From NCBI GenBank assembly GCA_015485035.1, contig WFUI01000181.1:1-24381 (forward strand): DNA of 24,381 nt, in the 5' to 3' direction. Shown in pieces: positions 16,000 to 24,252 of this stretch (position 1 is the stretch's first letter; the number at the start of each line of letters is the position of its first letter). The notes beneath the pieces are model-generated. The model ran no database searches. It was not told where the DNA came from and was given only the letters and a program-made list of their open reading frames with translations. A program made the position numbers and the translations under genes. This DNA comes from Mariprofundus sp. (GTDB lineage: Bacteria > Pseudomonadota > Zetaproteobacteria > Mariprofundales > Mariprofundaceae).

Positions 16000-17127
16000 G
16001 TGAGCCGTTTCTTTGTCAGTGCTGGGGAAACCTCGGGCGATTTGCATGCGGCTACTGTCGTTGCCGAGCTGGTTCGACGTTACCCGAAGGCTGAAATTGC
16101 CGGTATTGCCGGTGAACAGATGCAATACCAAGGCTGTGTTGCACTGCATCATATGCACGAGTTGAATGTTATGGGTATTGTCGATGTGCTGCGTTCACTC
16201 TCCCGCATTCGTCAAATCGAACAATCTGTCCTGGCCTGGTGTGCAGAGCAAAAACCCGATGTGGCCGTATTGGTCGATTTTTCCAGTTTTCATATGCGCC
16301 TAGGGCGCCAGCTGAGGCAGCTCGGTATTCCGGTCGTCCATTTTATTGCCCCAAAACTCTGGGCATGGGGTAGCTGGCGGGTTTCCAGACTGAAAAAATC
16401 GCAGGATCGGCTGGCATGCATTCTTCCCTTTGAACCGGAATGGTTTAATCATCGCGGTATTTCCCACGCCTCCTATGTCGGTAACCCGAGTGCTACGGCC
16501 TGTGTCGGTGGCTGGTCTGCTGCGGAATTAAGGCAACAGCTTGATGTGGAGGATAATCGACCGCTACTGGCACTACTGCCAGGCAGTCGTCCGCAGGAGA
16601 TCAGGGTACATGTGCCGGTCCTTGCGGAAGCGCTGATACAGATCCGGAAATCGATACCGCAACTGGCATGTATTGTTCCGATTGCACCCGGCGTGGATTT
16701 GGATGCACTGCAACCGCTATGGAAGCAGGGAGCAAAACCGGTTCGACGTACGGATAAAGGGTTTGCCCTGCGTACTGATGCTGCTGTGGCAGTCTCGGGA
16801 ACGGCCACACTGGAGTTGGCATTGTGGGACACGCCGACTGTGTTGATATACAAAGCCTCATGGCTCATGGTTTTTCTGGCCAGACGGCTGGCAAATATTC
16901 GCTGTGCAGGGCTGGCCAATATTATTCTGGGTGATCGACCGGTCATGCCGGAACTGATTCAGGAAGCATGCACTGTGGACAATATTGTTGCGGAAGTCCT
17001 GCCGCTGCTCCGGAATGAGCCAGCTGCACAACGGCAGCGCGGTGAATGTGCTGAATTACGCGCATTGTTGGGGCATCAGCAAGCTGCTGTAGGTGTGGCT
17101 GATATGGTGGATGAACTGATGAAATAA
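16000..17127 (+). CDS. lpxB: Lipid A disaccharide synthase
   Basis: LpxB joins lipid X and UDP-2,3-diacylglucosamine into the beta-1,6-linked lipid A disaccharide at the inner membrane surface. It is a GT19 glycosyltransferase. Signatures are FVSAGETSGDLHAA at the N terminus, HFIAPKLWAWGSWR, YVGNPS, LALLPGSRPQEI and the C-terminal nucleotide-binding VSGTATLELALWDTP. No in-frame ATG is available after the upstream stop at 15967-15969. I prefer GTG at 16000 because AGCGGTG (15985-15991) has good spacing to it and it gives 375 residues beginning MSRFFVSAGE. A TTG at 15994 is the alternative. It is the last gene of the cluster; the next terminator is 245 bases downstream. Confidence 0.95.
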   Translation: MSRFFVSAGETSGDLHAATVVAELVRRYPKAEIAGIAGEQMQYQGCVALHHMHELNVMGIVDVLRSLSRIRQIEQSVLAWCAEQKPDVAVLVDFSSFHMRLGRQLRQLGIPVVHFIAPKLWAWGSWRVSRLKKSQDRLACILPFEPEWFNHRGISHASYVGNPSATACVGGWSAAELRQQLDVEDNRPLLALLPGSRPQEIRVHVPVLAEALIQIRKSIPQLACIVPIAPGVDLDALQPLWKQGAKPVRRTDKGFALRTDAAVAVSGTATLELALWDTPTVLIYKASWLMVFLARRLANIRCAGLANIILGDRPVMPELIQEACTVDNIVAEVLPLLRNEPAAQRQRGECAELRALLGHQQAAVGVADMVDELMK

Positions 17128-17161
17128 TTATATATACTGTTATCATGCAATGTGCTGATGG

Positions 17162-17189
17162 TTGCCGTTTTTCTTTGCTTACATAACAT
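17162..17189 (+). promoter_or_regulatory. Weak candidate promoter for the element after lpxB
   Basis: TTGCCG (17162-17167) and TAACAT (17184-17189) are spaced by 16 bases, each with four of six sigma-70 matches. If used, it would start a transcript near 17196 that contains the short ORF, the hairpin and the terminator ending at 17407, about 210 bases. Such matches are common by chance. Confidence 0.22.
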
Positions 17190-17238
17190 GCTGAAGAGCA
17201 ATGTTGCATGTGGTATACCCTAAGGAGGCCATGTCGCC

Positions 17239-17331
17239 ATGAATATGTTTTCATGGATGGTTCACGCTAATCTAATCACTCACCTTTATGATTCGCGTTG
17301 TCCGGAGTGGTCTCCCTCCCTCCCCTCCTGA
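17239..17331 (+). CDS. Possible 30-residue small ORF with strong Shine-Dalgarno
   Basis: AAGGAGG (17222-17228) is the best Shine-Dalgarno match in the intergenic region. Two ATGs follow: 17231 starts only a three-codon frame, and 17239 opens 30 codons beginning MNMFSWMVHANLITHLYDSR and ending before TGA (17329-17331). The spacing to 17239 is 10 bases. The peptide has no recognisable family. The end of the frame runs through a pyrimidine-rich hairpin loop that contains CCTCCT, an exact complement of the ribosome binding site. It may be a leader peptide, a small protein, or a chance frame. Confidence 0.25.
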   Translation: MNMFSWMVHANLITHLYDSRCPEWSPSLPS

Positions 17332-17342
17332 TTCACTCCGGG
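17301..17342 (+). repeat. Inverted repeat with pyrimidine-rich loop
   Basis: CCGGAGTG (17302-17309) and CACTCCGG (17334-17341) are perfect complements and extend by one G-T pair on each side, giving a 10-base-pair stem. The loop of about 22 bases is nearly all C and T, with tandem CCCTCC units. It has no T tract after it, so it is not an intrinsic terminator. It lies 37 bases before the strong terminator and could be part of a small RNA or 3' end structure. Confidence 0.6.
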
Positions 17343-17371
17343 CGCAAGTTTTCCTTCTCTTGATGAAGTGC

Positions 17372-17407
17372 AAAAAAAGGTCCCGGTCCCCTCCCGGGGC
17401 CTTTTTT
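17372..17407. terminator. Strong bidirectional Rho-independent terminator
   Basis: GGTCCCGG (17379-17386) pairs with CCGGGGCC (17394-17401), with one T-G wobble, around a 7-base loop. Seven A residues precede it and six T residues follow, so each strand has its own T tract. It ends the lpx cluster on the plus strand and the convergent RNA-binding protein gene on the minus strand, whose TAA stop (17408-17406) overlaps the tract. Confidence 0.9.
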
Positions 17408-18263
17408 ATTCGGTTCGGGCTATTTCGGTTTCAAGCAGGCGAATGCCTCCGGATTCAATGCCAATGTATTTCTTTTTGTACAATGCACCGATCGCTTTTT
17501 TATACATTTTTTTGCTAATCGAAAAATGTTCCTGGATTTCGGCTGGCGAACTTTTGTCGGTAACGGGAATAAAGCCGTTATTTTTTCTCAATTCACGTAT
17601 GATGATCTGTGCAATGTCGGCAGTCTTTTCGCTTGCTTTCAGATGCAGGCATAGATCAATACGGGCGTCTTCGCGAATATTCTTGATGAAACCTGCCAGA
17701 CGTTGCCCCCGGCGCAGGGGACGTGCGACTTCATTGTGATGCAGGAGCCCCCAGTGGCTGTCGTTGATAATGGCCTGATATCCAAGTTCGCTTTTATTGG
17801 CAATAAACAGAGAAACCTTTTCGCCTGCTACGAATTCATTTTCAGATTCACTGTGCAGGAAATCATCCAATCGGGCTGAACCGACTATACGGTCGCTATC
17901 TTCGTCGATATAGATGCGTACCACATAGGATTTTCCTTCTTCCATACGCGGCTTCTGTTCGGCGAATGGAACCAGCAGGTCTTTCGGTAGCCCCCAGTCC
18001 AGAAATGCTCCCATACGGGTAACATCGACCACCTTCAGCAGCGCAAATTCGCCAACCATGGCATACGGCTTTTCAGTGGTGGCGATCAGACGATCCTCTG
18101 AATCACGATAGATGAATACCTCCAGCTCATCACCGACATGACACGGAGTCGGTACATAGCGAATCGGCAGCAGGATTTCCCCTAATTCATCTCCGTCCAG
18201 ATAGACACCGAAATCGAGTTCCTTGACCACTTTTAATCTGTTCATTCGTCCTGTTTCAGTCAT
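17406..18263 (-). CDS. CvfB/YitL-family S1-like RNA-binding protein
   Basis: This cytoplasmic protein of 285 residues is built from S1-like OB folds and a C-terminal winged-helix domain, as in Staphylococcus CvfB and Bacillus YitL. The first module runs MNRLKVVKELDFGVYLDGDELGEILLP, the second carries EDRLIATTEKP and VGEFALLKVVDVTRMGAFLDWGLPKDLLVPF, and a third has GYQAIINDSHWGLLHHNEV. The C-terminal part (about 215-285) has ISKKMYKKAIGALYKKKYI, typical of the winged helix. CvfB binds RNA and affects virulence gene expression in Staphylococcus; the target here is unknown. The start at 18263 is favoured by GAGGT 6 bases before it. Upstream ATGs at 18284 and 18317 would add 7 or 18 residues with no family match. 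Confidence 0.9.
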   Translation of the reverse strand: MTETGRMNRLKVVKELDFGVYLDGDELGEILLPIRYVPTPCHVGDELEVFIYRDSEDRLIATTEKPYAMVGEFALLKVVDVTRMGAFLDWGLPKDLLVPFAEQKPRMEEGKSYVVRIYIDEDSDRIVGSARLDDFLHSESENEFVAGEKVSLFIANKSELGYQAIINDSHWGLLHHNEVARPLRRGQRLAGFIKNIREDARIDLCLHLKASEKTADIAQIIIRELRKNNGFIPVTDKSSPAEIQEHFSISKKMYKKAIGALYKKKYIGIESGGIRLLETEIARTE

Positions 18264-18412
18264 CAATACCTCATTCACAATCATGCGGATGATAATCCGA
18301 AGGGCTTGCTTTTGCATGTATCACTAGAATCATGCTGGTGTCATTCCGAGACTCACGTAAGCTTGCAGCATGGGAGGGGTCCGTTTTATGTTGCTTCCGG
18401 AGTTTATGTTTA

Positions 18413-18964
18413 ATGCCCGGCGTTGAGGAGATGCCCGAAATTGCTGTGGCACTGGTACATCATCCTGTTTTAAATCGTTTTGGCGAAACAGGGACGACTG
18501 CGATCACTTCGATAGATGTTCACGATTTCGCCCGTACCTGTGCCTTTTATGGCGTAGGTCCGGTATATCTGGTGCATCCGGCTGCCGGCATGCATGCGCT
18601 GATCTATGATATGACGAATTACTATCTGGAGGGTGCAGGTGGTGAGAGAAATCCGGCTCGTCGAGAGATGTTGAAGGCAGTCCGCTGTGTAAATTCAGTA
18701 CAGGAAATCCTGCAGGATGATGATTATCAGCTCTGGTATACTTCGGCTACTCCGGCTGAAGAAAACTGTATCGACCCTTCTATATTATCGGAATTAAAGG
18801 GAAAACACCTGATTGTATTCGGTACTGGCTGGGGTCTTGATGTTGAAAATATGCCGGAAGAAAATGGATGGTTGTCACCTATCGAAGGTATCGGTAAAGT
18901 GCGCCACCTTTCTGTCAGGGCTGCCTTGGCGATTTATCTGGATCGGCTGAGAAAAGTTAAATAA
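18413..18964 (+). CDS. SPOUT-type RNA methyltransferase, PF09936 family
   Basis: The 183-residue protein belongs to the family annotated as SAM-dependent RNA methyltransferase (RNA_Me_trans) with a trefoil-knot fold. The opening IAVALVHHPVLNRFGE and TAITSIDVHDFARTCAFYGV are typical. The knot that binds SAM is formed by HLIVFGTGWGL, WLSPIEG and RHLSVRAALAIYLDRL. The exact RNA target is not known to me. It lies 33 bases upstream of rplS, where trmD stands in many bacteria; in some Deltaproteobacteria and Aquifex this family sits between trmD and rplS. The start is uncertain: ATG 18413 has CCGGAG 10 bases upstream, while ATG 18431 fits homologue length better but its GAGGAG is too close. Confidence 0.85.
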   Translation: MPGVEEMPEIAVALVHHPVLNRFGETGTTAITSIDVHDFARTCAFYGVGPVYLVHPAAGMHALIYDMTNYYLEGAGGERNPARREMLKAVRCVNSVQEILQDDDYQLWYTSATPAEENCIDPSILSELKGKHLIVFGTGWGLDVENMPEENGWLSPIEGIGKVRHLSVRAALAIYLDRLRKVK

Positions 18965-18997
18965 AACCTGACGGAGTGAGTTTCGGAGGCAAAAACA

Positions 18998-19366
18998 ATG
19001 CGTGCACTGGATGATGTAACCAAAGATCAGTTACGTGACGATATCCCGTCATTTCGCGAAGGTGATACTGTTCGTGTGAATGTCCGTATTATCGATTTCA
19101 AGGATAGCAAAAAGGGCGTGGTTAAAACCGAGCGTTTGCAGGCCTATGAGGGCATTGTGATTGCTCGCCACAATAAGGGAATTTCAAGCAGTTTCACGGT
19201 GCGTAAAATTTCCAGTAATGTCGGTGTAGAACGTGTATTCCCATTGCATTCCCCTATGCTGGAAAGCATTAAAGTGATACGTCATGGCCGTGTTCGCCGT
19301 GCCAAGCTTTACTATCTGCGCGAATTGCGTGGTAAGGCGGCCCGTATTCGCGAGCGTCGTTTCTAG
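18998..19366 (+). CDS. rplS: 50S ribosomal protein L19
   Basis: L19 lies at the interface of the two ribosomal subunits, near bridge B8. The 122-residue product has the family's core [16 protein letters not shown], the signature [43 protein letters not shown], and a basic C terminus with [23 protein letters not shown] precedes the ATG by about 9 bases. It is the last gene of a two-gene unit with the methyltransferase and is closed by a terminator. The usual companions rpsP, rimM and trmD are absent from the window. Confidence 0.98.
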   Translation: MRALDDVTKDQLRDDIPSFREGDTVRVNVRIIDFKDSKKGVVKTERLQAYEGIVIARHNKGISSSFTVRKISSNVGVERVFPLHSPMLESIKVIRHGRVRRAKLYYLRELRGKAARIRERRF

Positions 19367-19387
19367 AAGCGGTCATGATCGAATGTT

Positions 19388-19412
19388 AAGGGAGGCTTAG
19401 GCCTCCCTTTTT
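19388..19412 (+). terminator. Rho-independent terminator after rplS
   Basis: AAGGGAGGC (19388-19396) pairs with GCCTCCCTT (19401-19409) around the loop TTAG, and the T run extends to 19412 and continues as an AT-rich tail. It begins 22 bases after the rplS stop. The perfect 9-base-pair stem makes it strong. Confidence 0.9.
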
Positions 19413-19423
19413 ATTTTAATTTA

Positions 19424-19432
19424 TGTTATAGT
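19424..19432 (+). promoter_or_regulatory. Extended -10 promoter for the rubrerythrin-like gene
   Basis: TGTTATAGT is an extended -10 element: TG, one base, then TATAGT at 19427-19432 with five of six consensus matches. No good -35 is seen at the expected distance, which lies in the rplS terminator; extended -10 promoters often manage without one. Transcription would start near 19439, about 35 bases before the preferred ATG, so the gene is probably transcribed on its own. Confidence 0.45.
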
Positions 19433-19473
19433 GTCATTTTATTGCCAAAGTGAATGATGTGCATGGATTAACA

Positions 19474-20199
19474 ATGATGAGAGATGCCACGAAACATTCC
19501 GTTTGCCGCGCCACCCGTCTGGTTAGTGGTTCACGCAGGCGTTTTTTGGTCTGGATCGGAGCCGGGCTGGCGGCGCTGGCTATTCCAAGGCCGCTGTGGT
19601 CAGTGGAAGATCCAAAGGCATCATGTCGCGAAACCATTGATGTGCTTACCATGCTTTATCATGGTGAAGTGGAGTCTCATCGACGCTATGAGGCCTATAA
19701 AACGCAGGCATTGAAGGAAGGCCATGTTAACATCGCACATCTGTTTGCAGCGATGTCCGATTCGGAATCAACACATGCCAAACGTTTCAGCGAGATTCTG
19801 GCCAAGCTGGGCGTGCAGGTCGAAGCAGCTTCCCAGGATATTCAGGTTGGCAGTACCAAGGAAAACCTCAAGTATGCTACTGATGTCGAGCTTGCCGAGA
19901 TCGATGTCAATTATCCTAAATATCTGGCCCGCATCCGGGATGAACAGCACAGCAAGGCAATCAAATATATCACCTATTCATGGAAGGCTGAGCAGCAGCA
20001 TCGTGAGCTGATCAAGGATATTCAGTCCGGGACCGGAATCTTTTTCGGCATCCTGGCGGAGCGTTTCCGGTCAACAAAGGTACGTTACTTCGTTTGCCAG
20101 AACTGTGGTTCGACACTGACTGCCTTACCGGAAGAAAAATGCCCTGTCTGCACCTTCCCCGTCAGTTGGTACAAGGAAATCAAACTGCCGACACTTTGA
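19474..20199 (+). CDS. Tat-signal ferritin-like / rubrerythrin-like diiron protein
   Basis: The 241-residue product begins with a twin-arginine signal: SRRRFL at residues 20-25, then a hydrophobic stretch ending near PRPLWS. Export of a folded, metal-loaded protein to the periplasm is therefore likely. The body is a four-helix ferritin-like domain. YHGEVESHRRYE and SESTHAKRF give the first metal-binding pair, and LAEIDVNY and KAEQQHREL the second; both E-x-x-H motifs of a diiron site are present. The C terminus has Cys208-x2-Cys211 and Cys223-x2-Cys226, a short rubredoxin-like or zinc-ribbon module. Rubrerythrins reduce peroxide, and most are cytoplasmic. The start is uncertain: ATG 19474 or 19477, or GTG 19450. 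It stands between two terminated or unrelated units, apparently monocistronic. Confidence 0.85.
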   Translation: MMRDATKHSVCRATRLVSGSRRRFLVWIGAGLAALAIPRPLWSVEDPKASCRETIDVLTMLYHGEVESHRRYEAYKTQALKEGHVNIAHLFAAMSDSESTHAKRFSEILAKLGVQVEAASQDIQVGSTKENLKYATDVELAEIDVNYPKYLARIRDEQHSKAIKYITYSWKAEQQHRELIKDIQSGTGIFFGILAERFRSTKVRYFVCQNCGSTLTALPEEKCPVCTFPVSWYKEIKLPTL

Positions 20200-20286
20200 T
20201 AGTTCCAGGGGCGCTTTGAAAAAACAAGAGTTTCCTGACTAATGATTGATACTTGGTTTCCGCTCGTTTGCTCATAGGATGCGAGC

Positions 20287-23200
20287 ATGACCATGCAACC
20301 TGACTCTTCCCGAATTCTTACTCTGAAAGGCGATGCCGCATTATCGGATTTTCGTCGTGACAAGCTTGCTGACGCGATGTCCCGGCAGGGAATCGTACCG
20401 GAAGAAATCAGCGCCCATTATATCCATATTGCCGAAGTGGTTCAGTCATGGGCAGATTCGGAAACGGAGCAACTGGCCCGACTGCTGGGGCATAAAGCCG
20501 ACGTGTTCGCTGAACATACTGCCGACGGTTTTTTTCTGGTCGTGCCCCGCATTGGCACCATCAGCCCATGGTCATCCAAGGCGACAGATATTGCCGGTCT
20601 GTGTGGATTGTCTGGTCTGATCCGGCTTGAGCGTGGTATCGCCTACCGTGTTTCCGGCATCAATCATGGCCAGCACGCGATGGTATCCGCGCTGTTGCAT
20701 GATCGTATGACCGAAACGGTATTATCCGATGTTAGCGAACTTTGCCGGTTATTTATGCACCATGAGCCACAACCTTTGGCTATCATCGATATCCTTTCCG
20801 GTGGGCGGGAAGCCCTGGAGGAAGCCAATCGTGAGATGGGTTTGGCGTTGGCCGAGGACGAGATTGATTATCTGCTGGAGAATTTCAAACAACTGAACCG
20901 TAACCCATCCGACGCAGAACTGATGATGTTTGCTCAGGCCAATTCCGAGCACTGCCGGCACAAGATTTTCAATTCCAGCTGGATTATTGATGGTGAAGAG
21001 CAGGATCGTTCGCTGTTCTCCATGATTCGCAACACACACCAGTTGAATCCGGAAGGTACGCTGGTGGCCTACAGTGATAATTCATCTGTCATTGAAGGGG
21101 GGGAAAGCAGTCGTTTTTATCCGGATGCCGACCGGCATTACCGGGCTCATGATGATGATACCCACATTCTGATGAAGGTGGAGACACATAATCATCCAAC
21201 GGCAATTTCTCCATTTGCCGGTGCTGCTACCGGTTCCGGTGGTGAAATTCGTGATGAAGGAGCAACAGGTGTTGGCTCCAAACCAAAAGCAGGATTGTGT
21301 GGTTTTTCGGTTTCCAATCTACGTATTCCGGATTTTGAACAGCCATGGGAAATGAATTACGGTAAGCCCGAGCGCATTGTATCCGCACTTGATATTATGA
21401 TCGAAGGCCCGATCGGTGCGGCGGCTTTTAATAACGAGTTCGGGCGCCCGAATCTGGCCGGTTATTTTCGCACCTATGAGCAACAGATAGGGGATGAACT
21501 GCGCGGGTATCACAAGCCGATCATGATTGCAGGTGGCGTAGGTAATATTGATGCACGACATGTACATAAAAAGGAAGTGCCCGCAGGCAGCCTGATTATT
21601 CAGCTGGGCGGTCCAGCGATGCTGATCGGTCTTGGTGGCGGAGCGGCATCGAGTATGGATACAGGTGCCAATGCTGAATCCCTGGACTTTGATTCGGTGC
21701 AACGGGGCAACCCGGAAATGGAACGGCGTTGTCAGGAAGTACTTGATCGCTGCTGGCAGATGGGCGATCAGAATCCGATTCTGTTTATCCACGATATCGG
21801 TGCCGGAGGTTTATCCAATGCGGTGCCGGAACTGATCGATGATGCCGGTCGGGGTGGCTGGGTAGACCTGCGTGCCGTCCATAATATGGAACCGGGCATG
21901 AGCCCGATGCAAATCTGGTGCAACGAGGCACAGGAACGCTATATGCTGGCAATTGCACCGGAATCACGTGAGCTTTTCACTGAAATCTGTGAACGGGAGC
22001 GTTGTCTGTTTGCCGTGCTCGGTGAAGCAACAGAGAAGCGGGATTTGGTGGTCAACGACCCCGAGTTCGGCAATCAGCCGGTGAATCTTTCACTGAATAT
22101 ATTACTTGGTAAGCCACCGAAGATGACGCGTGATGTAAGCCGGAAAGAGACAGCCGGCGTAGCTCTGGATATGGCTTCCATTGACTTGAAAGAAGCTGTT
22201 GAACGTGTCCTGAAACTGCCGGCCGTAGCCAGTAAAGAGTTTCTGATCACCATTGGAGACCGTTCAGTGACAGGGCTGGTGGCACGCGATCAGATGGTAG
22301 GTCGCTGGCAGGTTCCGGTAGCCGATGTGGCGGTAACGGCAAGCGATTATTGCGGATACACAGGCGAGGCGATGGCGATGGGTGAACGCACACCGGTTGC
22401 GGTGCTTGATGCCGTTGCATCCGGGCGTATGGCGGTTGGAGAAGCATTGACCAATATTGCAGCCGCGGCCATTGAGAAAATCGGTGATGTAAAACTTTCC
22501 GCCAACTGGATGGCGGCTTGTGGTCACTCAGGCGAAGATGCTGCTCTGTACGATACGGTCAAGGCCGTGGGCATGGAACTGTGCCCTGAACTCGGTATTT
22601 CCATTCCGGTTGGAAAGGATTCATTATCGATGAAATCAGTATGGCAGGTCAGTCGTGACAATGGAGAAACTGAACAAAGGGAAATGACTTCGCCGCTTTC
22701 ACTGATTATTTCCGCATTTGCACCGGCATGTGATGTGCGCAGGACATTAACGCCTGAACTAAAACTGGATCAGGGTGATAGCGATCTGATTCTGATTGAT
22801 CTGGGTGAGGGGCGAAATCGACTGGGCGGTTCGGCCCTGGCACAGGTTTATGGTGCAACAGGTGATGACGCTGCGGATGTGAATAACCCGGCATTGCTCA
22901 AAGCCTTTTTTGAAACAGTGCAGCTGTTGAATCGTCAGGGGTTATTGCTGGCATATCATGATCGTTCCGATGGCGGTCTGTTTGTGACCCTTGTCGAGAT
23001 GGCTTTTGCAGCACGTGCCGGTTTGGATATCCGACTGGATGCATTGGCTGGAGAGGCCCTGTCTTTGCTGTTCAGCGAAGAGCTCGGCGCTGTCGTTCAG
23101 GTGTGTAAATCAGACAGTGAGAAAGTGATGAATGTATTGGCTGATGCAGGCCTGGCTCAAGTCGCCCATCGCATCGGCCGGCCGACTTCCGGTCGCCAGA

Positions 23201-24183
23201 TAATATTTTCTTCTCATGGTGAAACCCTGTTTGAGGCGCATGTACAGGAATTACAGCAACTATGGGCTGAAACGAGCTTCCGCATGCAGGCATTGCGCGA
23301 TCATCCGGATTGTGCGGCAGAGGCATATGATGCAATTGCCGATCGGGGTGATATTGGACTGGTTGCCGAGCTGTCATTTGATCCGGCAGAGAATATTTGT
23401 GCGCCGTATGTGAATAGCCATCGGCCGAAAATAGCGGTATTGCGGGAGCAGGGTGTGAACGGCCAGATTGAAATGGCAGCAGCTTTTGATCGTGCCGGAT
23501 TTGATTGCCGTGATATTCACATGTCCGATATCATTGAGGGGCGTTTTAATCTGGATGATGTTTACGGGCTGGTTGCCTGTGGCGGATTTTCCTTTGGCGA
23601 TGTTCTCGGCGCAGGTCGTGGATGGGCCATGTCGGTACTCTACAATGAACGGGCGCGAGATCAGTTCGATGCTTTTTTTCACCGCGGCAATACTTTTGCT
23701 CTGGGTGTTTGTAATGGCTGTCAGATGATGTCATCACTCAAATCGATAATTCCAGGAGCAGAAAACTGGCCGGATTTCGAGCGCAACCGTTCTGAGCAGT
23801 TTGAAGCACGGCTGTTGCAGGTGGAAGTGCTCGATTCACCCTCGATCTTTCTTTCCGGCATGGTCGGTTCGAAGTTGCCGCTGGTGGTTGCCCATGGTGA
23901 GGGGCGGGCTGCATTCGACTCGGATAAACAGCGCGCCAATGTACAGGCTTCGCTTCGCTATCTGGGTCCGGATGGCAAGGCTGCAGAGACGTATCCACAC
24001 AACCCGAACGGTTCGCCGGACGGTCTGACCGGATTCACTACAGAAGATGGTCGTTTCACAATCATGATGCCGCATCCGGAGCGCATGTTCCGCAGCAGCC
24101 AGTATTCGTGGCATCCGGACACATGGGGAGAAGACGGGCCGTGGATGCGCATGTTCCGAAATGCACGTGTATGGGTGGGGTAG
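20287..24183 (+). CDS. purL: Phosphoribosylformylglycinamidine synthase, large single-chain type
   Basis: PurL converts FGAR, glutamine and ATP to FGAM in purine synthesis. At 1298 residues it is the long form, with all three activities on one chain, as in E. coli and unlike the PurS/PurQ/PurL complex. The order is an N-terminal PurS-like domain (about 1-150), a linker, two tandem AIRS-type synthetase halves (about 200-1010) and a C-terminal glutaminase (about 1040-1298). Motifs are [32 protein letters not shown] and VGKDSLSMK. Catalytic Cys1142 is in GVCNGCQM, with His1263 and Glu1265 in PHPERMF. The reading frame is intact throughout. The ATG at 20287 has AGGAT upstream; a second ATG two codons later is an alternative. 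Confidence 0.97.
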   Translation: MTMQPDSSRILTLKGDAALSDFRRDKLADAMSRQGIVPEEISAHYIHIAEVVQSWADSETEQLARLLGHKADVFAEHTADGFFLVVPRIGTISPWSSKATDIAGLCGLSGLIRLERGIAYRVSGINHGQHAMVSALLHDRMTETVLSDVSELCRLFMHHEPQPLAIIDILSGGREALEEANREMGLALAEDEIDYLLENFKQLNRNPSDAELMMFAQANSEHCRHKIFNSSWIIDGEEQDRSLFSMIRNTHQLNPEGTLVAYSDNSSVIEGGESSRFYPDADRHYRAHDDDTHILMKVETHNHPTAISPFAGAATGSGGEIRDEGATGVGSKPKAGLCGFSVSNLRIPDFEQPWEMNYGKPERIVSALDIMIEGPIGAAAFNNEFGRPNLAGYFRTYEQQIGDELRGYHKPIMIAGGVGNIDARHVHKKEVPAGSLIIQLGGPAMLIGLGGGAASSMDTGANAESLDFDSVQRGNPEMERRCQEVLDRCWQMGDQNPILFIHDIGAGGLSNAVPELIDDAGRGGWVDLRAVHNMEPGMSPMQIWCNEAQERYMLAIAPESRELFTEICERERCLFAVLGEATEKRDLVVNDPEFGNQPVNLSLNILLGKPPKMTRDVSRKETAGVALDMASIDLKEAVERVLKLPAVASKEFLITIGDRSVTGLVARDQMVGRWQVPVADVAVTASDYCGYTGEAMAMGERTPVAVLDAVASGRMAVGEALTNIAAAAIEKIGDVKLSANWMAACGHSGEDAALYDTVKAVGMELCPELGISIPVGKDSLSMKSVWQVSRDNGETEQREMTSPLSLIISAFAPACDVRRTLTPELKLDQGDSDLILIDLGEGRNRLGGSALAQVYGATGDDAADVNNPALLKAFFETVQLLNRQGLLLAYHDRSDGGLFVTLVEMAFAARAGLDIRLDALAGEALSLLFSEELGAVVQVCKSDSEKVMNVLADAGLAQVAHRIGRPTSGRQIIFSSHGETLFEAHVQELQQLWAETSFRMQALRDHPDCAAEAYDAIADRGDIGLVAELSFDPAENICAPYVNSHRPKIAVLREQGVNGQIEMAAAFDRAGFDCRDIHMSDIIEGRFNLDDVYGLVACGGFSFGDVLGAGRGWAMSVLYNERARDQFDAFFHRGNTFALGVCNGCQMMSSLKSIIPGAENWPDFERNRSEQFEARLLQVEVLDSPSIFLSGMVGSKLPLVVAHGEGRAAFDSDKQRANVQASLRYLGPDGKAAETYPHNPNGSPDGLTGFTTEDGRFTIMMPHPERMFRSSQYSWHPDTWGEDGPWMRMFRNARVWVG

Positions 24184-24252
24184 TCAACCCTGATGTTCTG
24201 AATGCGACCAGTTTTTTACTGGCCTTGTAATATTATAACGATAGCCGATTTG

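Noticed and set aside
17288..17739. Plus-strand open frames running through the terminator into the CvfB-like gene
   Set aside because: They cross a strong terminator and lie antisense to a conserved gene; composition is arginine- and serine-rich as expected from a shadow frame.
24208..24222. CCAGT/ACTGG hairpin after purL as a terminator
   Set aside because: The stem has five pairs and neither strand has a T tract after it.
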